A DNA stretch of 64,000 nucleotides from an uncultured Pelagibacteraceae bacterium (GTDB lineage Bacteria; Pseudomonadota; Alphaproteobacteria; Pelagibacterales; Pelagibacteraceae). Below, piece after piece: positions 52,192 through 60,634 of this stretch; the first letter of the stretch is position 1, and each line of letters starts with the position of its first letter. The DNA lies in assembly GCA_902569185.1 (NCBI GenBank), contig CACFTH010000001.1, positions 109,425 to 173,424 of the forward strand, given 5' to 3'. A program made the position numbers and the translations under genes. The notes beneath the pieces are model-generated. The model had not been told where the DNA came from and made no database searches. It was given only the letters and a program-made list of their open reading frames with translations.

Positions 52192-53340
52192 TTATCTATA
52201 AGCAATATTTGTTTTTTTTAAATCCTTAATTGTTTTACACCCTAATAATATCATGTCACGTCTTATCTCATCATGCATTCTTTGCAACAAAGCTTCAACC
52301 CCCTTTTGACCTCCTGCTCCTAAAGCAAATAAATAACCTTTTCCAAAACTACAAGCAGTAGCCCCTAAAGATAAAGCTTTTAAAACATGAGTGCCTCTTC
52401 TGACACCTCCATCTAAAATGATCTCTAGCTTTCCACCAACTGCCTCTGCAATTGCTGGTAGTTGATCAAAAGGAGATCTTGAGCCATCAAGTTGTCTGCC
52501 GCCGTGATTAGATAGCATTATTGCAGATGCTCCAATTTCAACTGCACGTTTTGCATCTTCAACTGACATTACCCCTTTAATCGCAAACGGACCTCCCCAT
52601 CTTTTAATACAATACTCAGCATCTGCCCAGTTCATCTTCGGATCATATTGTTCGTTAATATATTCCATTACTCCTTTTGCAATACTGCTACCTTTTTTTG
52701 TAAAATGAGAAACATTTGCTAATTGAAACTTCTCATGAGTTAAATAATTTATTGACCACATTGGATGCATTGCAAAACTTAACAAACTTTTAAGAGTTAA
52801 TTTTGGTGGCGTTGTAAATCCCCATCTATGATCTCTTTCTCTATTTCCTGCTACAACTGTATCAACAGTTAAGCACATAGCTTTAAATCCTGACCTCTTA
52901 CAACGGTCAATTAAATTATCTGTCAAGCCTTTGTCTTTATGAATATAAAGTTGAAACATCTTAGGACCACCTGATACGTTTGAGATTTCCTCTATAGATG
53001 TGGTTGCCATAGTTGACATGCTATAAATTGTTCCAAGTTTTTCGGCAGCTCTCGCACTCGCTTTATCTCCATCATGATGATAAAGTCTTTGCATTGCGGT
53101 TGGTGATAAAAAAAGTGGCATATTTATTTTTTCACCAAAAACCTCAGTAGTCATATCAGGCTCTCCTACACTTGTGAGTATACTTGGAACCAAATCGCAT
53201 TTTGAAAAAGCTTCGGTATTTCTTTTTAAAGTAGATTCATCATCTGAACCACCGTCAATATAGTGGAAAATTGGTGCTGGTAGATTTCTTTTTGCCAACT
53301 TTCTAAAATCATCAAAATTATAACAATCTTTTAGGCTCAT
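52192..53340 (-). CDS. FMN-dependent 2-hydroxyacid oxidase/dehydrogenase, copy B
   Basis: 382 residues of the LldD/glycolate-oxidase family. Active-site equivalents: IFHYIDGGSDDE, MFQLYIHKDKG (Tyr), LTVDTVVAGNRERD (Arg), FAIKGVMSV (Lys), and the catalytic SNHGGRQLDG (His and Arg). It oxidises L-lactate, glycolate or a related acid. Overlaps the neighbouring paralog by 4 bases. No heme domain is present. Electron acceptor unknown: the loop to membrane quinone was not resolvable. Confidence 0.9.
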   Translation of the reverse strand: MSLKDCYNFDDFRKLAKRNLPAPIFHYIDGGSDDESTLKRNTEAFSKCDLVPSILTSVGEPDMTTEVFGEKINMPLFLSPTAMQRLYHHDGDKASARAAEKLGTIYSMSTMATTSIEEISNVSGGPKMFQLYIHKDKGLTDNLIDRCKRSGFKAMCLTVDTVVAGNRERDHRWGFTTPPKLTLKSLLSFAMHPMWSINYLTHEKFQLANVSHFTKKGSSIAKGVMEYINEQYDPKMNWADAEYCIKRWGGPFAIKGVMSVEDAKRAVEIGASAIMLSNHGGRQLDGSRSPFDQLPAIAEAVGGKLEIILDGGVRRGTHVLKALSLGATACSFGKGYLFALGAGGQKGVEALLQRMHDEIRRDMILLGCKTIKDLKKTNIAYR

Positions 53341-54488
53341 TTTCTAAATCTTAAATTTTTTCTACTTAAGTCGCTTATCTTAGTGCAACCCATAAGTTTC
53401 ATATCTCTCTCAAGTTCAACGCGATACTGGTTAAGAGCTCTTTCAACACCAGCTTGACCAGCTGCTGCAAGAGCGTAAAGATATAATCTCCCGCCTGCAC
53501 AGGCTTTAGCTCCCATTGATAAAGCTTTAAGCATATGTGTTCCTCTTTGAATACCGCCTTCACAAATTACATCTATTTTGTCTCCAACAGCGTCGATAAT
53601 TTCTGCTAATTGATCGAAAGGAGATCTAGCCCCGTCTAGTTGTCTACCTCCATGATTTGAAACCATAATTCCAGAACATCCAATATCAACTGCTCTTTTT
53701 GCATCTTCAACACTCATAACTCCTTTTAGAGCAAAATGCCCTCCCCACTTAGAACAAAGATTTTCAGCATCCTTCCAATTCATTGATTGATCTAGCATTG
53801 TTGAAAAATAATTTCCGACAGATGTAGCAGTACTAGTTCCCTCCTTCACGTGATCTTGAAGGTGAGGTAATTCGAATTTTCCTCTTGTGACGTAATTTAT
53901 TCCCCACATTGGTTTAATTGCAAAACTAATCAAACTTGAAAGTGTAAGTTTAGGTGGTGATGTAAACCCAGTTCTTAGATCTCTTTCTCTATTACCTCCA
54001 GTTATCGTATCCACGGTTAGTGCCATAACATCAAATTTTGCAGCTTTAACTCTTTCTACGATTGCATTGTTTAGCCCTTTATCTTTATGATAATAAAACT
54101 GAAATAATTTTGGAGTATTAACAAGCGATGAAATTTCCTCAACACTTACCGTTGCCAATGATGAAACACCAAACATTGTGTTAAACTTTTGTGCTGCTTG
54201 TCCAACAGCTCTTTCCCCTTGATAATGAAATAGTCTCTGTAGAGCTGTAGGTGAACAATAAAAAGGTAAATCTAATTTTTTTCCAAATATTGTTGTAGAT
54301 AGATCAACTTCTTCCACGCCTCTTAAAACATTTGGAACTAAATCAACTTCATTAAATGCCTCTGTGTTTCTTTTATAAGTAACTTCATCATCAGCTGCAC
54401 CATCTATGTAATGAAAAATTGGAGATGGCAACTTTCTTTTTGCAAGTTTTCTAAAGTCACTAAAGTTGTGGCAATCTTTTAAACCCAT
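53337..54488 (-). CDS. FMN-dependent 2-hydroxyacid oxidase/dehydrogenase, copy A
   Basis: 383 residues, a close full-length paralog of the following gene, starting MGLKDCHNFSDFRKLAKRKL versus MSLKDCYNFDDFRKLAKRNL. The catalytic set is kept (SNHGGRQLDG, ALKGVMSVEDA, TVDTITGGNRERD, FQFYYHKDKG). Residues lining the substrate pocket differ in places (HYIDGAADDE against HYIDGGSDDE), so the two may prefer different acids. The stop overlaps the next start by 4 bases (ATGA). It is the first gene of the long minus-strand hydroxy-acid block. Confidence 0.9.
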   Translation of the reverse strand: MGLKDCHNFSDFRKLAKRKLPSPIFHYIDGAADDEVTYKRNTEAFNEVDLVPNVLRGVEEVDLSTTIFGKKLDLPFYCSPTALQRLFHYQGERAVGQAAQKFNTMFGVSSLATVSVEEISSLVNTPKLFQFYYHKDKGLNNAIVERVKAAKFDVMALTVDTITGGNRERDLRTGFTSPPKLTLSSLISFAIKPMWGINYVTRGKFELPHLQDHVKEGTSTATSVGNYFSTMLDQSMNWKDAENLCSKWGGHFALKGVMSVEDAKRAVDIGCSGIMVSNHGGRQLDGARSPFDQLAEIIDAVGDKIDVICEGGIQRGTHMLKALSMGAKACAGGRLYLYALAAAGQAGVERALNQYRVELERDMKLMGCTKISDLSRKNLRFRK

Positions 54489-54498
54489 TGATTAAATA

Positions 54499-54999
54499 TT
54501 AGAACTTTTTTAGAAAATTAAACATGTAACTATTGGCCCCAGGATTTTTATCCCCTAAACTAGCGTTTGATACATGGTTGTACGACATTCCGAAGTTTGT
54601 AGTTTCTCCTAAATCCATTGACATTTGAACTTCGCTTTTAAACTCTAAAGGGTGTCCTAGATCCTTTCCATCGCCTTGGCTGTAAATTCCTGGTGCAAAA
54701 CTTGGTGTGATTTTAAATGGTCCCAAATCATAATTTGCTTCGATACCTGTGTAAATATAGGCTGCAGAGTCTTGTGTAATCATCATTCCTGTAATCGGAG
54801 AAACTCTTCCGATTAATGTATCTTTATATAAATTTTCATTTTGATGTTCTATCCCAAAAAGTTGTGAACTTTTTTTGTCATCACTAAAATCAAACATACC
54901 TGTATAGAAATTAAAACCTGATCTAGCTTCATCAGCAAATGAATGATTGATTCCACAAGATAAAAGCACAAAAGTTACAATAGAAATTTTAAGTCTCAT
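54499..54999 (-). CDS. PagL-like outer-membrane protein (lipid A deacylase family)
   Basis: 166 residues. Signal peptide MRLKISIVTFVLLSCGINHS with cleavage near FADEA; the rest is an eight-strand-barrel-sized beta protein ending in Phe. SYNHVSNASLG (His142, Ser144) matches the catalytic HxSN motif of PagL/acyloxyacyl hydrolase-type lipid A 3-O-deacylases, and NPGANS follows at the right distance. The position of the catalytic Glu in Pseudomonas PagL appears to be Asn156, so activity is uncertain. It sits 10 bases upstream of the oxidase gene on the same strand, but shares no obvious function with it. Confidence 0.65.
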   Translation of the reverse strand: MRLKISIVTFVLLSCGINHSFADEARSGFNFYTGMFDFSDDKKSSQLFGIEHQNENLYKDTLIGRVSPITGMMITQDSAAYIYTGIEANYDLGPFKITPSFAPGIYSQGDGKDLGHPLEFKSEVQMSMDLGETTNFGMSYNHVSNASLGDKNPGANSYMFNFLKKF

Positions 55000-55048
55000 G
55001 TTTATATAAAGTTACAATTTAAAAAAAGAATTGTATACAGTTTTATTT

Positions 55049-55414
55049 TTAAGGTCCAATTTTCGGTTTTTTTATCAAGAAAAATAAAAAAATAATACCC
55101 AAAAAAAATAGTAAATAGGGCAAAAACCATAATAGAAAGCTACTTTTCTTAAGTGGCGGATTTAATAATATCCAGTCTCCATACTTTTCAGATAAAAATG
55201 TATAAATTTCTCTTTCATTATTTCCCTCTTTGATTTTATCTTTCACAACACTCTTAATTGTCAAAGCAAAATCAGAATTGGAATCATGTACTGTCTGGCC
55301 TTGACAAACTAAACATCGAAGATTTTTTAAAATTTGGTTACTTAAATTTTCATCACCATAACTTTGAGAAAAGATTAATAAAAATAGAATGAGAGCTTTT
55401 ATTATATTTTTCAT
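55049..55414 (-). CDS. ccmH: Cytochrome c biogenesis protein CcmH
   Basis: 121 residues. N-terminal signal/anchor, then the redox motif LRCLVCQGQTVHDS, GDWILLNPPL, and a C-terminal membrane helix near residues 95-115. CcmH reduces apocytochrome c cysteines with CcmG before heme ligation. Last gene of the ccmCDEFGH group; overlaps ccmG by 4 bases. No ccmI tail is fused or adjacent. Confidence 0.93.
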   Translation of the reverse strand: MKNIIKALILFLLIFSQSYGDENLSNQILKNLRCLVCQGQTVHDSNSDFALTIKSVVKDKIKEGNNEREIYTFLSEKYGDWILLNPPLKKSSFLLWFLPYLLFFLGIIFLFFLIKKPKIGP

Positions 55415-55929
55415 TTTTTTACTATTTTTCTAATTTCGTTTACATCGTTAATATTGAGTGGACCGATATATTTTTTCAAAATTTTTAATTCAGAGTCGAT
55501 TAATATTGTTTCTGGTATTCCATAAACACCAAAATTAACAGAATTTTTTCCATTTTTATCCTCTCCAAGAATATCAAACGGATTGCCATTTTCTCTTAAA
55601 AAATTTCTTGCATTATCTTTTTCATCTTTGAAATTAATACCAATTAATTTTAAGTTTTTAATTTTACTTAATCTAACTAAATTTGGATGTTCCTTTCTAC
55701 AAGGACCACACCATGATGCCCAAAAATTCAAAATTGTAAATTCATTATTTGTTAACTCTTTAGTATTAAAAGTTTCATTAGACTGGAATAAATTTATTTC
55801 TACTTCAGATATTTTTTTTCCAACTAAATCTTGAGTATTATAAATTTTTTCATTTCCTAAACTAAGATAAAGAACAATAAAAAGTAATGAAAATAATACA
55901 GATATAATTATATAATTAATTTTTTTCAT
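55411..55929 (-). CDS. ccmG: Thiol:disulfide interchange protein CcmG (DsbE)
   Basis: 172 residues. One N-terminal membrane anchor, then a thioredoxin fold with the WASWCGPCRKEHP active site and GVYGIPETILID, whose cis-Pro faces the dithiol. It keeps CcmH and apocytochrome cysteines reduced in the periplasm. Its start overlaps the ccmF stop by 14 bases. Length is normal for the family. Confidence 0.93.
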   Translation of the reverse strand: MKKINYIIISVLFSLLFIVLYLSLGNEKIYNTQDLVGKKISEVEINLFQSNETFNTKELTNNEFTILNFWASWCGPCRKEHPNLVRLSKIKNLKLIGINFKDEKDNARNFLRENGNPFDILGEDKNGKNSVNFGVYGIPETILIDSELKILKKYIGPLNINDVNEIRKIVKK

Positions 55930-57799
55930 TTTTTTTTCTTTTAAAAAAATTTAATACTCCTCCTAAAGATAGCAGTAAAACTGATAACCAAATCAAATTC
56001 ATGAACGGTTTTACTTGAAATTTAATATTAAATACATCTGTGTCAGATATATTGCTCATGGTCAGGTAAGTATCTGAAAATAAATTAGAATTTATTGAGG
56101 CCTCATAGGTAATAGTAAAAGGCTTGTCGTAAACTCTTATTTCAGGTCTAAGTTCTTTTGAAGTGAAGTTTTTTTTGTTTGAGACATTGAAATAACCAAT
56201 AATAGATTTGTAATTTTTTATAGATTGCTCCTCTAAATTGACAAATTTTATTGTGTAATAATCTGTTTTTTTTGTTTCTCCCAATTTTAAATTAAAATTA
56301 TTTTCTACTGAAAATATATGGTTTATGTAAATAAAGAATATAAGTAATCCAAATCCTAAATGAGATATTATTCTTGAAATATTTATATTCTTTTTTTTGA
56401 AGCTTTCATAAAAATCAAAAAGTGTTTGTGTAATCAGGTAAATAGAAAAAAATAATATTAAATTTATTAAAAGGTTATTCTCTTTAATTAAAAAAAAGGT
56501 AATTAGAAAAAAAGTAACTGATAAAACTAAAACTAGGTTAAATAATGACCTTACATCGTTTGAAATCCATTTATAATTTGGTCCTGATGTCATTAAAAAT
56601 AAAAGCGGTATCAAAAAAGGAGCTAAAATAAGATTATAATATGGTGGCCCAACTGATATCTTGGATCCTGTAATAGTATCAAGAAGAACTGGATAGAGTG
56701 TTCCAATTAAAACCACTCCTAAAAAAAAGATCATAAACCAGTTGTTTGCAATTATAAAAGCTTCTTTTGAAAAGATGGAGTATTTTTTATTTTCTTTTGG
56801 TGAAAATTTAAAAAAAATAAATATAGAAGAGAAAACCATAAGTACTAAAAAACTTAAAATAAAAAGACCTCTAGAAGGATCGCTAGCAAACGTGTGAACA
56901 GAGTTCAAAATACCTGATCTGACCAAAAATGTTCCTGTCACACTCATAGTAAAAGTTAAAATACTTAGTACTATCACCCAAGAATAAAGTCCTATTCTTC
57001 TCTCCAACACTAGTATTGAATGAAGAAGAGCCGTCATGACAAACCAGGGCATCAAAGATGAATTTTCAACTGGATCCCAAAACCAATATCCGCCCCAACC
57101 CAATTCATAGTATGCCCAGATAGAACCAACTAATATTCCTACGGTTTGAAAAAACCAAGAAACTAAAACCCAAGATTTAATAGAGATTGCAAATGATTGT
57201 GAGTCAATTTTTGAAATTAAAGCTGCTAAGGCTGCTGAAAAGTAAATAGATGAGCCAACAAAACCAATATAAAGTAAAGGAGGGTGAATTGCTAAAGCTG
57301 GATCTTGTAAAATTGGATTCAAACCTAAACCTTCTAACGGGACTGGAAATAATTCAGAAAATGGATTTGAATTGGTCAATAAAAAAATAAGAAAAGTAAT
57401 AATCAATAAATTTTGGAACAATAGAGTTAAAATTTTAAAACTTTTATCACTATTTTTAGTTAAAAATAAAAAAAGAGAAGAAAATAAAACCAAAATATTA
57501 ATCCATAGTAATAAACTTCCTTCATGATTTCCCCAGGTACCTGAAATTTTGTAAAATAAAGGCTTATTAGAATGAGAATTTTCATAAACGTTCACTAAAG
57601 AAAAATCTGATAGAATATAGGCTAATAAAAGTACAAAAAAACTTGAGATAGAAAAAAATAGTTGAAATAAAGAAAATTTATAAATTTTTGAAGGTATTAA
57701 ATTATCTATAGCTTTTAATTCCTTAAATGTTAAAAATATTATTGATAGACTTGTAAATAATGTTCCAATTATAAATAATATACCTAGTTTACTTAGCAT
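55916..57799 (-). CDS. ccmF: Cytochrome c heme lyase subunit CcmF
   Basis: 627 residues, many membrane helices. The heme-handling WWD motif is visible as GWGGYWFWDPVENSSLMPW, preceded by HPPLLYIGFVG; the signature GTFLVRSGILNSVHTFASDP follows. It transfers heme from CcmE to apocytochrome c. Start overlaps ccmE stop by 11 bases, and its end overlaps ccmG by 14 bases. Confidence 0.95.
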   Translation of the reverse strand: MLSKLGILFIIGTLFTSLSIIFLTFKELKAIDNLIPSKIYKFSLFQLFFSISSFFVLLLAYILSDFSLVNVYENSHSNKPLFYKISGTWGNHEGSLLLWINILVLFSSLFLFLTKNSDKSFKILTLLFQNLLIITFLIFLLTNSNPFSELFPVPLEGLGLNPILQDPALAIHPPLLYIGFVGSSIYFSAALAALISKIDSQSFAISIKSWVLVSWFFQTVGILVGSIWAYYELGWGGYWFWDPVENSSLMPWFVMTALLHSILVLERRIGLYSWVIVLSILTFTMSVTGTFLVRSGILNSVHTFASDPSRGLFILSFLVLMVFSSIFIFFKFSPKENKKYSIFSKEAFIIANNWFMIFFLGVVLIGTLYPVLLDTITGSKISVGPPYYNLILAPFLIPLLFLMTSGPNYKWISNDVRSLFNLVLVLSVTFFLITFFLIKENNLLINLILFFSIYLITQTLFDFYESFKKKNINISRIISHLGFGLLIFFIYINHIFSVENNFNLKLGETKKTDYYTIKFVNLEEQSIKNYKSIIGYFNVSNKKNFTSKELRPEIRVYDKPFTITYEASINSNLFSDTYLTMSNISDTDVFNIKFQVKPFMNLIWLSVLLLSLGGVLNFFKRKKNEKN

Positions 57800-58217
57800 C
57801 TTTATTTAAATTTCCTCTTAATTCTGGTGGCATATAATTTTCATCATGTTTTGCTAAAATTCTTTTTGCAATAAAAAATTTCTTATCTCTTAATCTCCCT
57901 TCCGCAACCACACCTTTTCCTTCCGCAAAAAGAGCTGGAACAGTTCCAGAATAGCTAACAATTATTTCATTGTTTAAATCTGTAACTACAAATTTTATCT
58001 CAGTTTCATTGCTTTGAATGGAACCTTTTTTTACCATACCGCCAACTCTAATTTTTTTATTTAAATTTAAGTCGTTAGTATTTTTTATTTCTGAAGGGGA
58101 ATAAAAATATAAAACATTATCTTCCAAAACTTTAAATACTAAAAAAATTAAAAATACACTGATAGCTGAAAGAGTTAGTAAGATTGATAATCTAATTTTT
58201 ACCTTTTTAAAAAGCAT
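57789..58217 (-). CDS. ccmE: Heme chaperone CcmE
   Basis: 142 residues. One N-terminal membrane anchor, then an OB-fold domain (IRVGGMVKKGSI, FVVTDLNNEIIVSYSGTVPA). The covalent heme His is in the canonical ILAKHDENYMPPEL. CcmE carries heme from CcmC to CcmF in the periplasm. Sixteen bases lie between it and ccmD. Confidence 0.96.
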   Translation of the reverse strand: MLFKKVKIRLSILLTLSAISVFLIFLVFKVLEDNVLYFYSPSEIKNTNDLNLNKKIRVGGMVKKGSIQSNETEIKFVVTDLNNEIIVSYSGTVPALFAEGKGVVAEGRLRDKKFFIAKRILAKHDENYMPPELRGNLNKDAK

Positions 58218-58232
58218 TTCAGAAATGCTGGA

Positions 58233-58460
58233 TTAACTTCTTGAGTGTGAAATTAAAATCTCCTTGGCAATTTTTTGTTTTCTTATGTCTTCGAATTGTT
58301 CCTCAGGAAGATTTTGCGCTTCTTTTATGAAGTCTTTTTCTAATTTTTTAAGAGTTTTTTTTGTTCGTATATACAAAAATAGACAAACTAAGAATGTAAA
58401 TCCAAATGAAGACCACACGTATACACCGTATCCATCCATTAAAAAAATTTCAAAACTCAT
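58233..58460 (-). CDS. ccmD: Heme exporter subunit CcmD
   Basis: 75 residues, one membrane helix (YVWSSFGFTFLVCLFLYI, ~14-31) and a basic/charged C-terminal helix. Small, poorly conserved CcmD holds CcmE to the CcmC-CcmAB release machinery. Assigned mainly from size, topology, the DGYGVYVWSSFGF stretch and position between ccmC and ccmE. The start overlaps the ccmC stop by 4 bases. Confidence 0.85.
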   Translation of the reverse strand: MSFEIFLMDGYGVYVWSSFGFTFLVCLFLYIRTKKTLKKLEKDFIKEAQNLPEEQFEDIRKQKIAKEILISHSRS

Positions 58461-59164
58461 AGTTTTCTTATACCTTTTCTCTTAATTCTAATTGTTTCTA
58501 TTCTATATTTCATTAGAAAAATTACCGCAACATACATAATAAGCGCGAATAACATAAGCCCCAGTGGAATTAGCATTGAAAAATGCACTGTTGTTTCCCT
58601 AGTAAGACTAATGCTTGAGGGTTGATGTAGGGTTGACCACCACTCAACGGAGTATTTTATAATAACTAGATTTATCAAGCCTAATACAGATATTAGAGTA
58701 CAAGCTTTAATTGACCTATCTGAATTATTTATAAATTTATATGAAAATATGAAAGCAATGTAAAAAAACATTAAAATTAGCATTGACGTTAATCTTGCAT
58801 CCCATGCCCACCAAGTACCCCATGTTGGTTGTCCCCAAATAGATCCTGTAACGATTGCTATAATATTAAAAGTAAGACCGATAGGCGCAAGACTTTTGTA
58901 GATCAATGTAACATTCTTTAATTTAAATAAAAAATTAAGAATACAGAAAAAACTTATCGCTGCAAAACTTAGTAAAGAAATCCAAGCTGAAGGTACATGA
59001 ATATACATAATTCTTACTGTGTCACCCTGAATATAATCTTTAGGAGATAAAAATAGTGAAAAAATTAGTCCAACAACTACAATTGGAAGTAAGACGGCTT
59101 TGAAAAGACTCAAAAGCTTTCCTGAAAGTTTAAAAACATAACTAGGATTTAAAAATTTAATCAT
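58457..59164 (-). CDS. ccmC: Heme exporter protein CcmC
   Basis: 235 residues with six membrane helices. The heme-binding WWD motif WGTWWAWDARLTSM (~122-135) and flanking His-containing loops (VPSAWIS, STLHQPSSISL) are present. It presents heme to CcmE. The first ccm gene here; ccmA and ccmB are not in the window. A 178-base gap with an inverted repeat lies upstream. Confidence 0.95.
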   Translation of the reverse strand: MIKFLNPSYVFKLSGKLLSLFKAVLLPIVVVGLIFSLFLSPKDYIQGDTVRIMYIHVPSAWISLLSFAAISFFCILNFLFKLKNVTLIYKSLAPIGLTFNIIAIVTGSIWGQPTWGTWWAWDARLTSMLILMFFYIAFIFSYKFINNSDRSIKACTLISVLGLINLVIIKYSVEWWSTLHQPSSISLTRETTVHFSMLIPLGLMLFALIMYVAVIFLMKYRIETIRIKRKGIRKL

Positions 59165-59215
59165 CCTTTTTTATTTATCTGATTTTAATTAATTTGAGAA
59201 TGGTACATTTTGTTG

Positions 59216-59268
59216 GTCTAGTTGAAATCTGAGGGAGATAAGGAAGTAAGAAATGACCCCAACTAGAC
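59216..59268. promoter_or_regulatory. Perfect 9-bp stem-loop between hspQ and ccmC
   Basis: GTCTAGTTG (59216-59224) and CAACTAGAC (59260-59268) are perfect inverted copies enclosing a 35-base purine-rich loop on the plus strand. No U-run follows on either side, so it is not a standard terminator. On the plus strand the loop holds AAGGAAG, six bases before an ATG at 59253 with a six-codon frame ending TAA at 59273. A structured leader, sRNA or operator are all possible. Confidence 0.5.
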
Positions 59269-59342
59269 ACTAACACTATTAAACTATTTGAGATTTTAGT
59301 CGGAGTTTTGAGAGAATCTTGTTAAATTTGTGGCAAAACGAA

Positions 59343-59663
59343 TTAATTAGACGGTTTATAATAAACCGATCCCCTTTTTTCTGAAAAGAACTCATCTACT
59401 AAAGGATGTCTGATTGGTTCTTTCGAGTTATCAGTTATTAAATTTTGTTCAGAAACATACGCTTCATAAGTAATTTCATTATTCTCGGCCAATAAATGAT
59501 AGAATGGCTGATCTTTTCTCGGTCTAACATCTTTTGGGATCGATTGATACCATTCCTCAGAATTATTAAATTCAAAGTCAACGTCGTAAATTACACCCCT
59601 AAAATTAAAGTGTCTATGTTTAACAATATTTCCAATTGAAAATTTAGCTTTTTTTGAATCCAT
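59343..59663 (-). CDS. hspQ: Heat shock protein HspQ (YccV-like)
   Basis: 106 residues of the hemimethylated-DNA-binding/YccV family. Signature portions are FSIGNIVKHRHFNFRGVIYD near the N terminus, then QPFYHLLAENNE and YVSEQNLITD. In E. coli HspQ binds and modulates Lon protease substrates; that role here is inferred. Divergent from yciB with a 78-base gap; upstream of ccmC with a 178-base gap, so probably its own unit. Confidence 0.9.
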   Translation of the reverse strand: MDSKKAKFSIGNIVKHRHFNFRGVIYDVDFEFNNSEEWYQSIPKDVRPRKDQPFYHLLAENNEITYEAYVSEQNLITDNSKEPIRHPLVDEFFSEKRGSVYYKPSN

Positions 59664-59741
59664 TAAGTAAACATAGTAACATTTTTGATAAAATCAATAT
59701 ATTAAATTTAAATTAAATTTCTTTTATGATAGCTTTTTCTT

Positions 59742-60293
59742 GTGAATAAATCTTTTATCAAACTACTAACAGATTTTGGTCCACTACTAATTTTTTTTAT
59801 TGTGTATTATAGAGGGGGTAAAGATTTACAGGTAGCTATACCGCCGCTCATAGTTGCAACAATAGTTGCGGTAATTATCGTTTACTACTTAGAAAAAAAA
59901 ATACCTTATATTCCTCTCTTAGGAGCAATACTGGTAACTATATTCGGAGGGCTCACTATTTTTTTTAAAAATCCAATTTTTATATATTTAAAGCCTACAA
60001 TTATAAATATTTTGTTTGCAGTAGGTTTATTAATAGGAAAATTATTTTTTAAAAGAAATTTTCTTCAATTATTTTTAGGTGGCTCTATTAAATTAGAGGA
60101 TATAGGTTGGGATAAACTAATGTTTAGATGGGCTTCTTTTTTTGTTTTTTTAGCAATACTAAATGAATTTGTATGGAGAACACAAACGGAAGAGTTTTGG
60201 ATAAATTTTAAAGTATGGGGCATCTTACCAATTACTCTATTATTTACTATTTTTCAGTTACCATTAATTAAAAGGCACAAAGTAGATGAATAA
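59742..60293 (+). CDS. yciB: Inner membrane septation/YciB (IspZ) family protein
   Basis: 183 residues, five to six membrane helices. Family stretches: LLTDFGPLLIFFIVYY at the N terminus, KPTIINILFAVGLLIGKLFF and LNEFVWRTQTEEFWINFKVW. The initiation codon is GTG at 59742 in the best-aligned position; an ATG at 59726 is out of frame. The family affects envelope integrity and division, with exact function not established. Overlaps the next gene by 8 bases. Confidence 0.88.
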   Translation: MNKSFIKLLTDFGPLLIFFIVYYRGGKDLQVAIPPLIVATIVAVIIVYYLEKKIPYIPLLGAILVTIFGGLTIFFKNPIFIYLKPTIINILFAVGLLIGKLFFKRNFLQLFLGGSIKLEDIGWDKLMFRWASFFVFLAILNEFVWRTQTEEFWINFKVWGILPITLLFTIFQLPLIKRHKVDE

Positions 60294-60630
60294 TAAGTTA
60301 CGTCTTGTAATAAATAATAATTTTGACAAAAGAGAAGTTTTTTTTATCAAAAAAGAACTTAGGTCTATATTAAATCTATATGCTCAAAAAGTTTCTTCCG
60401 GAGACTGGAAAGATTATGGATTATCAATAAATAAAAAAGAAGTTACATTTGATATTTATCAAAGATCATCAGATAAACCAATTTATAGAATATCAAAAAA
60501 TTTAAATCCAAAGCGAAAAGATGAAAAATTTTATATTTTGGATAGAAACGGTTTAATAGTTAAAAAATCTGAAAATCTTGACAGTTTAATTAAAAAAGTA
60601 GAGTGGAATAGATTAAGATTAATTAAATAG
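60286..60630 (+). CDS. DUF2794-family protein
   Basis: 114 residues. The family pattern is clear: a conserved helix ELRSILNLYAQKVSSGDWKD, then YGLSINKKEVTFDIYQRSSD and PIYRISKNLNPKRKDEKFY. This small protein family is largely confined to alphaproteobacteria and has no known role. No signal peptide or membrane segment. Coupled to yciB by an 8-base overlap; convergent with the Bax-inhibitor-1 gene 4 bases beyond. Confidence 0.82.
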   Translation: MNNKLRLVINNNFDKREVFFIKKELRSILNLYAQKVSSGDWKDYGLSINKKEVTFDIYQRSSDKPIYRISKNLNPKRKDEKFYILDRNGLIVKKSENLDSLIKKVEWNRLRLIK

Positions 60631-60634
60631 ATTT

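Noticed and set aside
59253..59273. Six-codon plus-strand leader peptide (MTPTRH)
   Set aside because: Has a good ribosome site but no plus-strand gene follows (hspQ is opposite). Kept only as part of the stem-loop finding.
59165..59342. tRNA, tmRNA or 6S RNA in the hspQ-ccmC gap
   Set aside because: No T-loop, CCA end, tag frame or 6S-like open bubble could be recognised.
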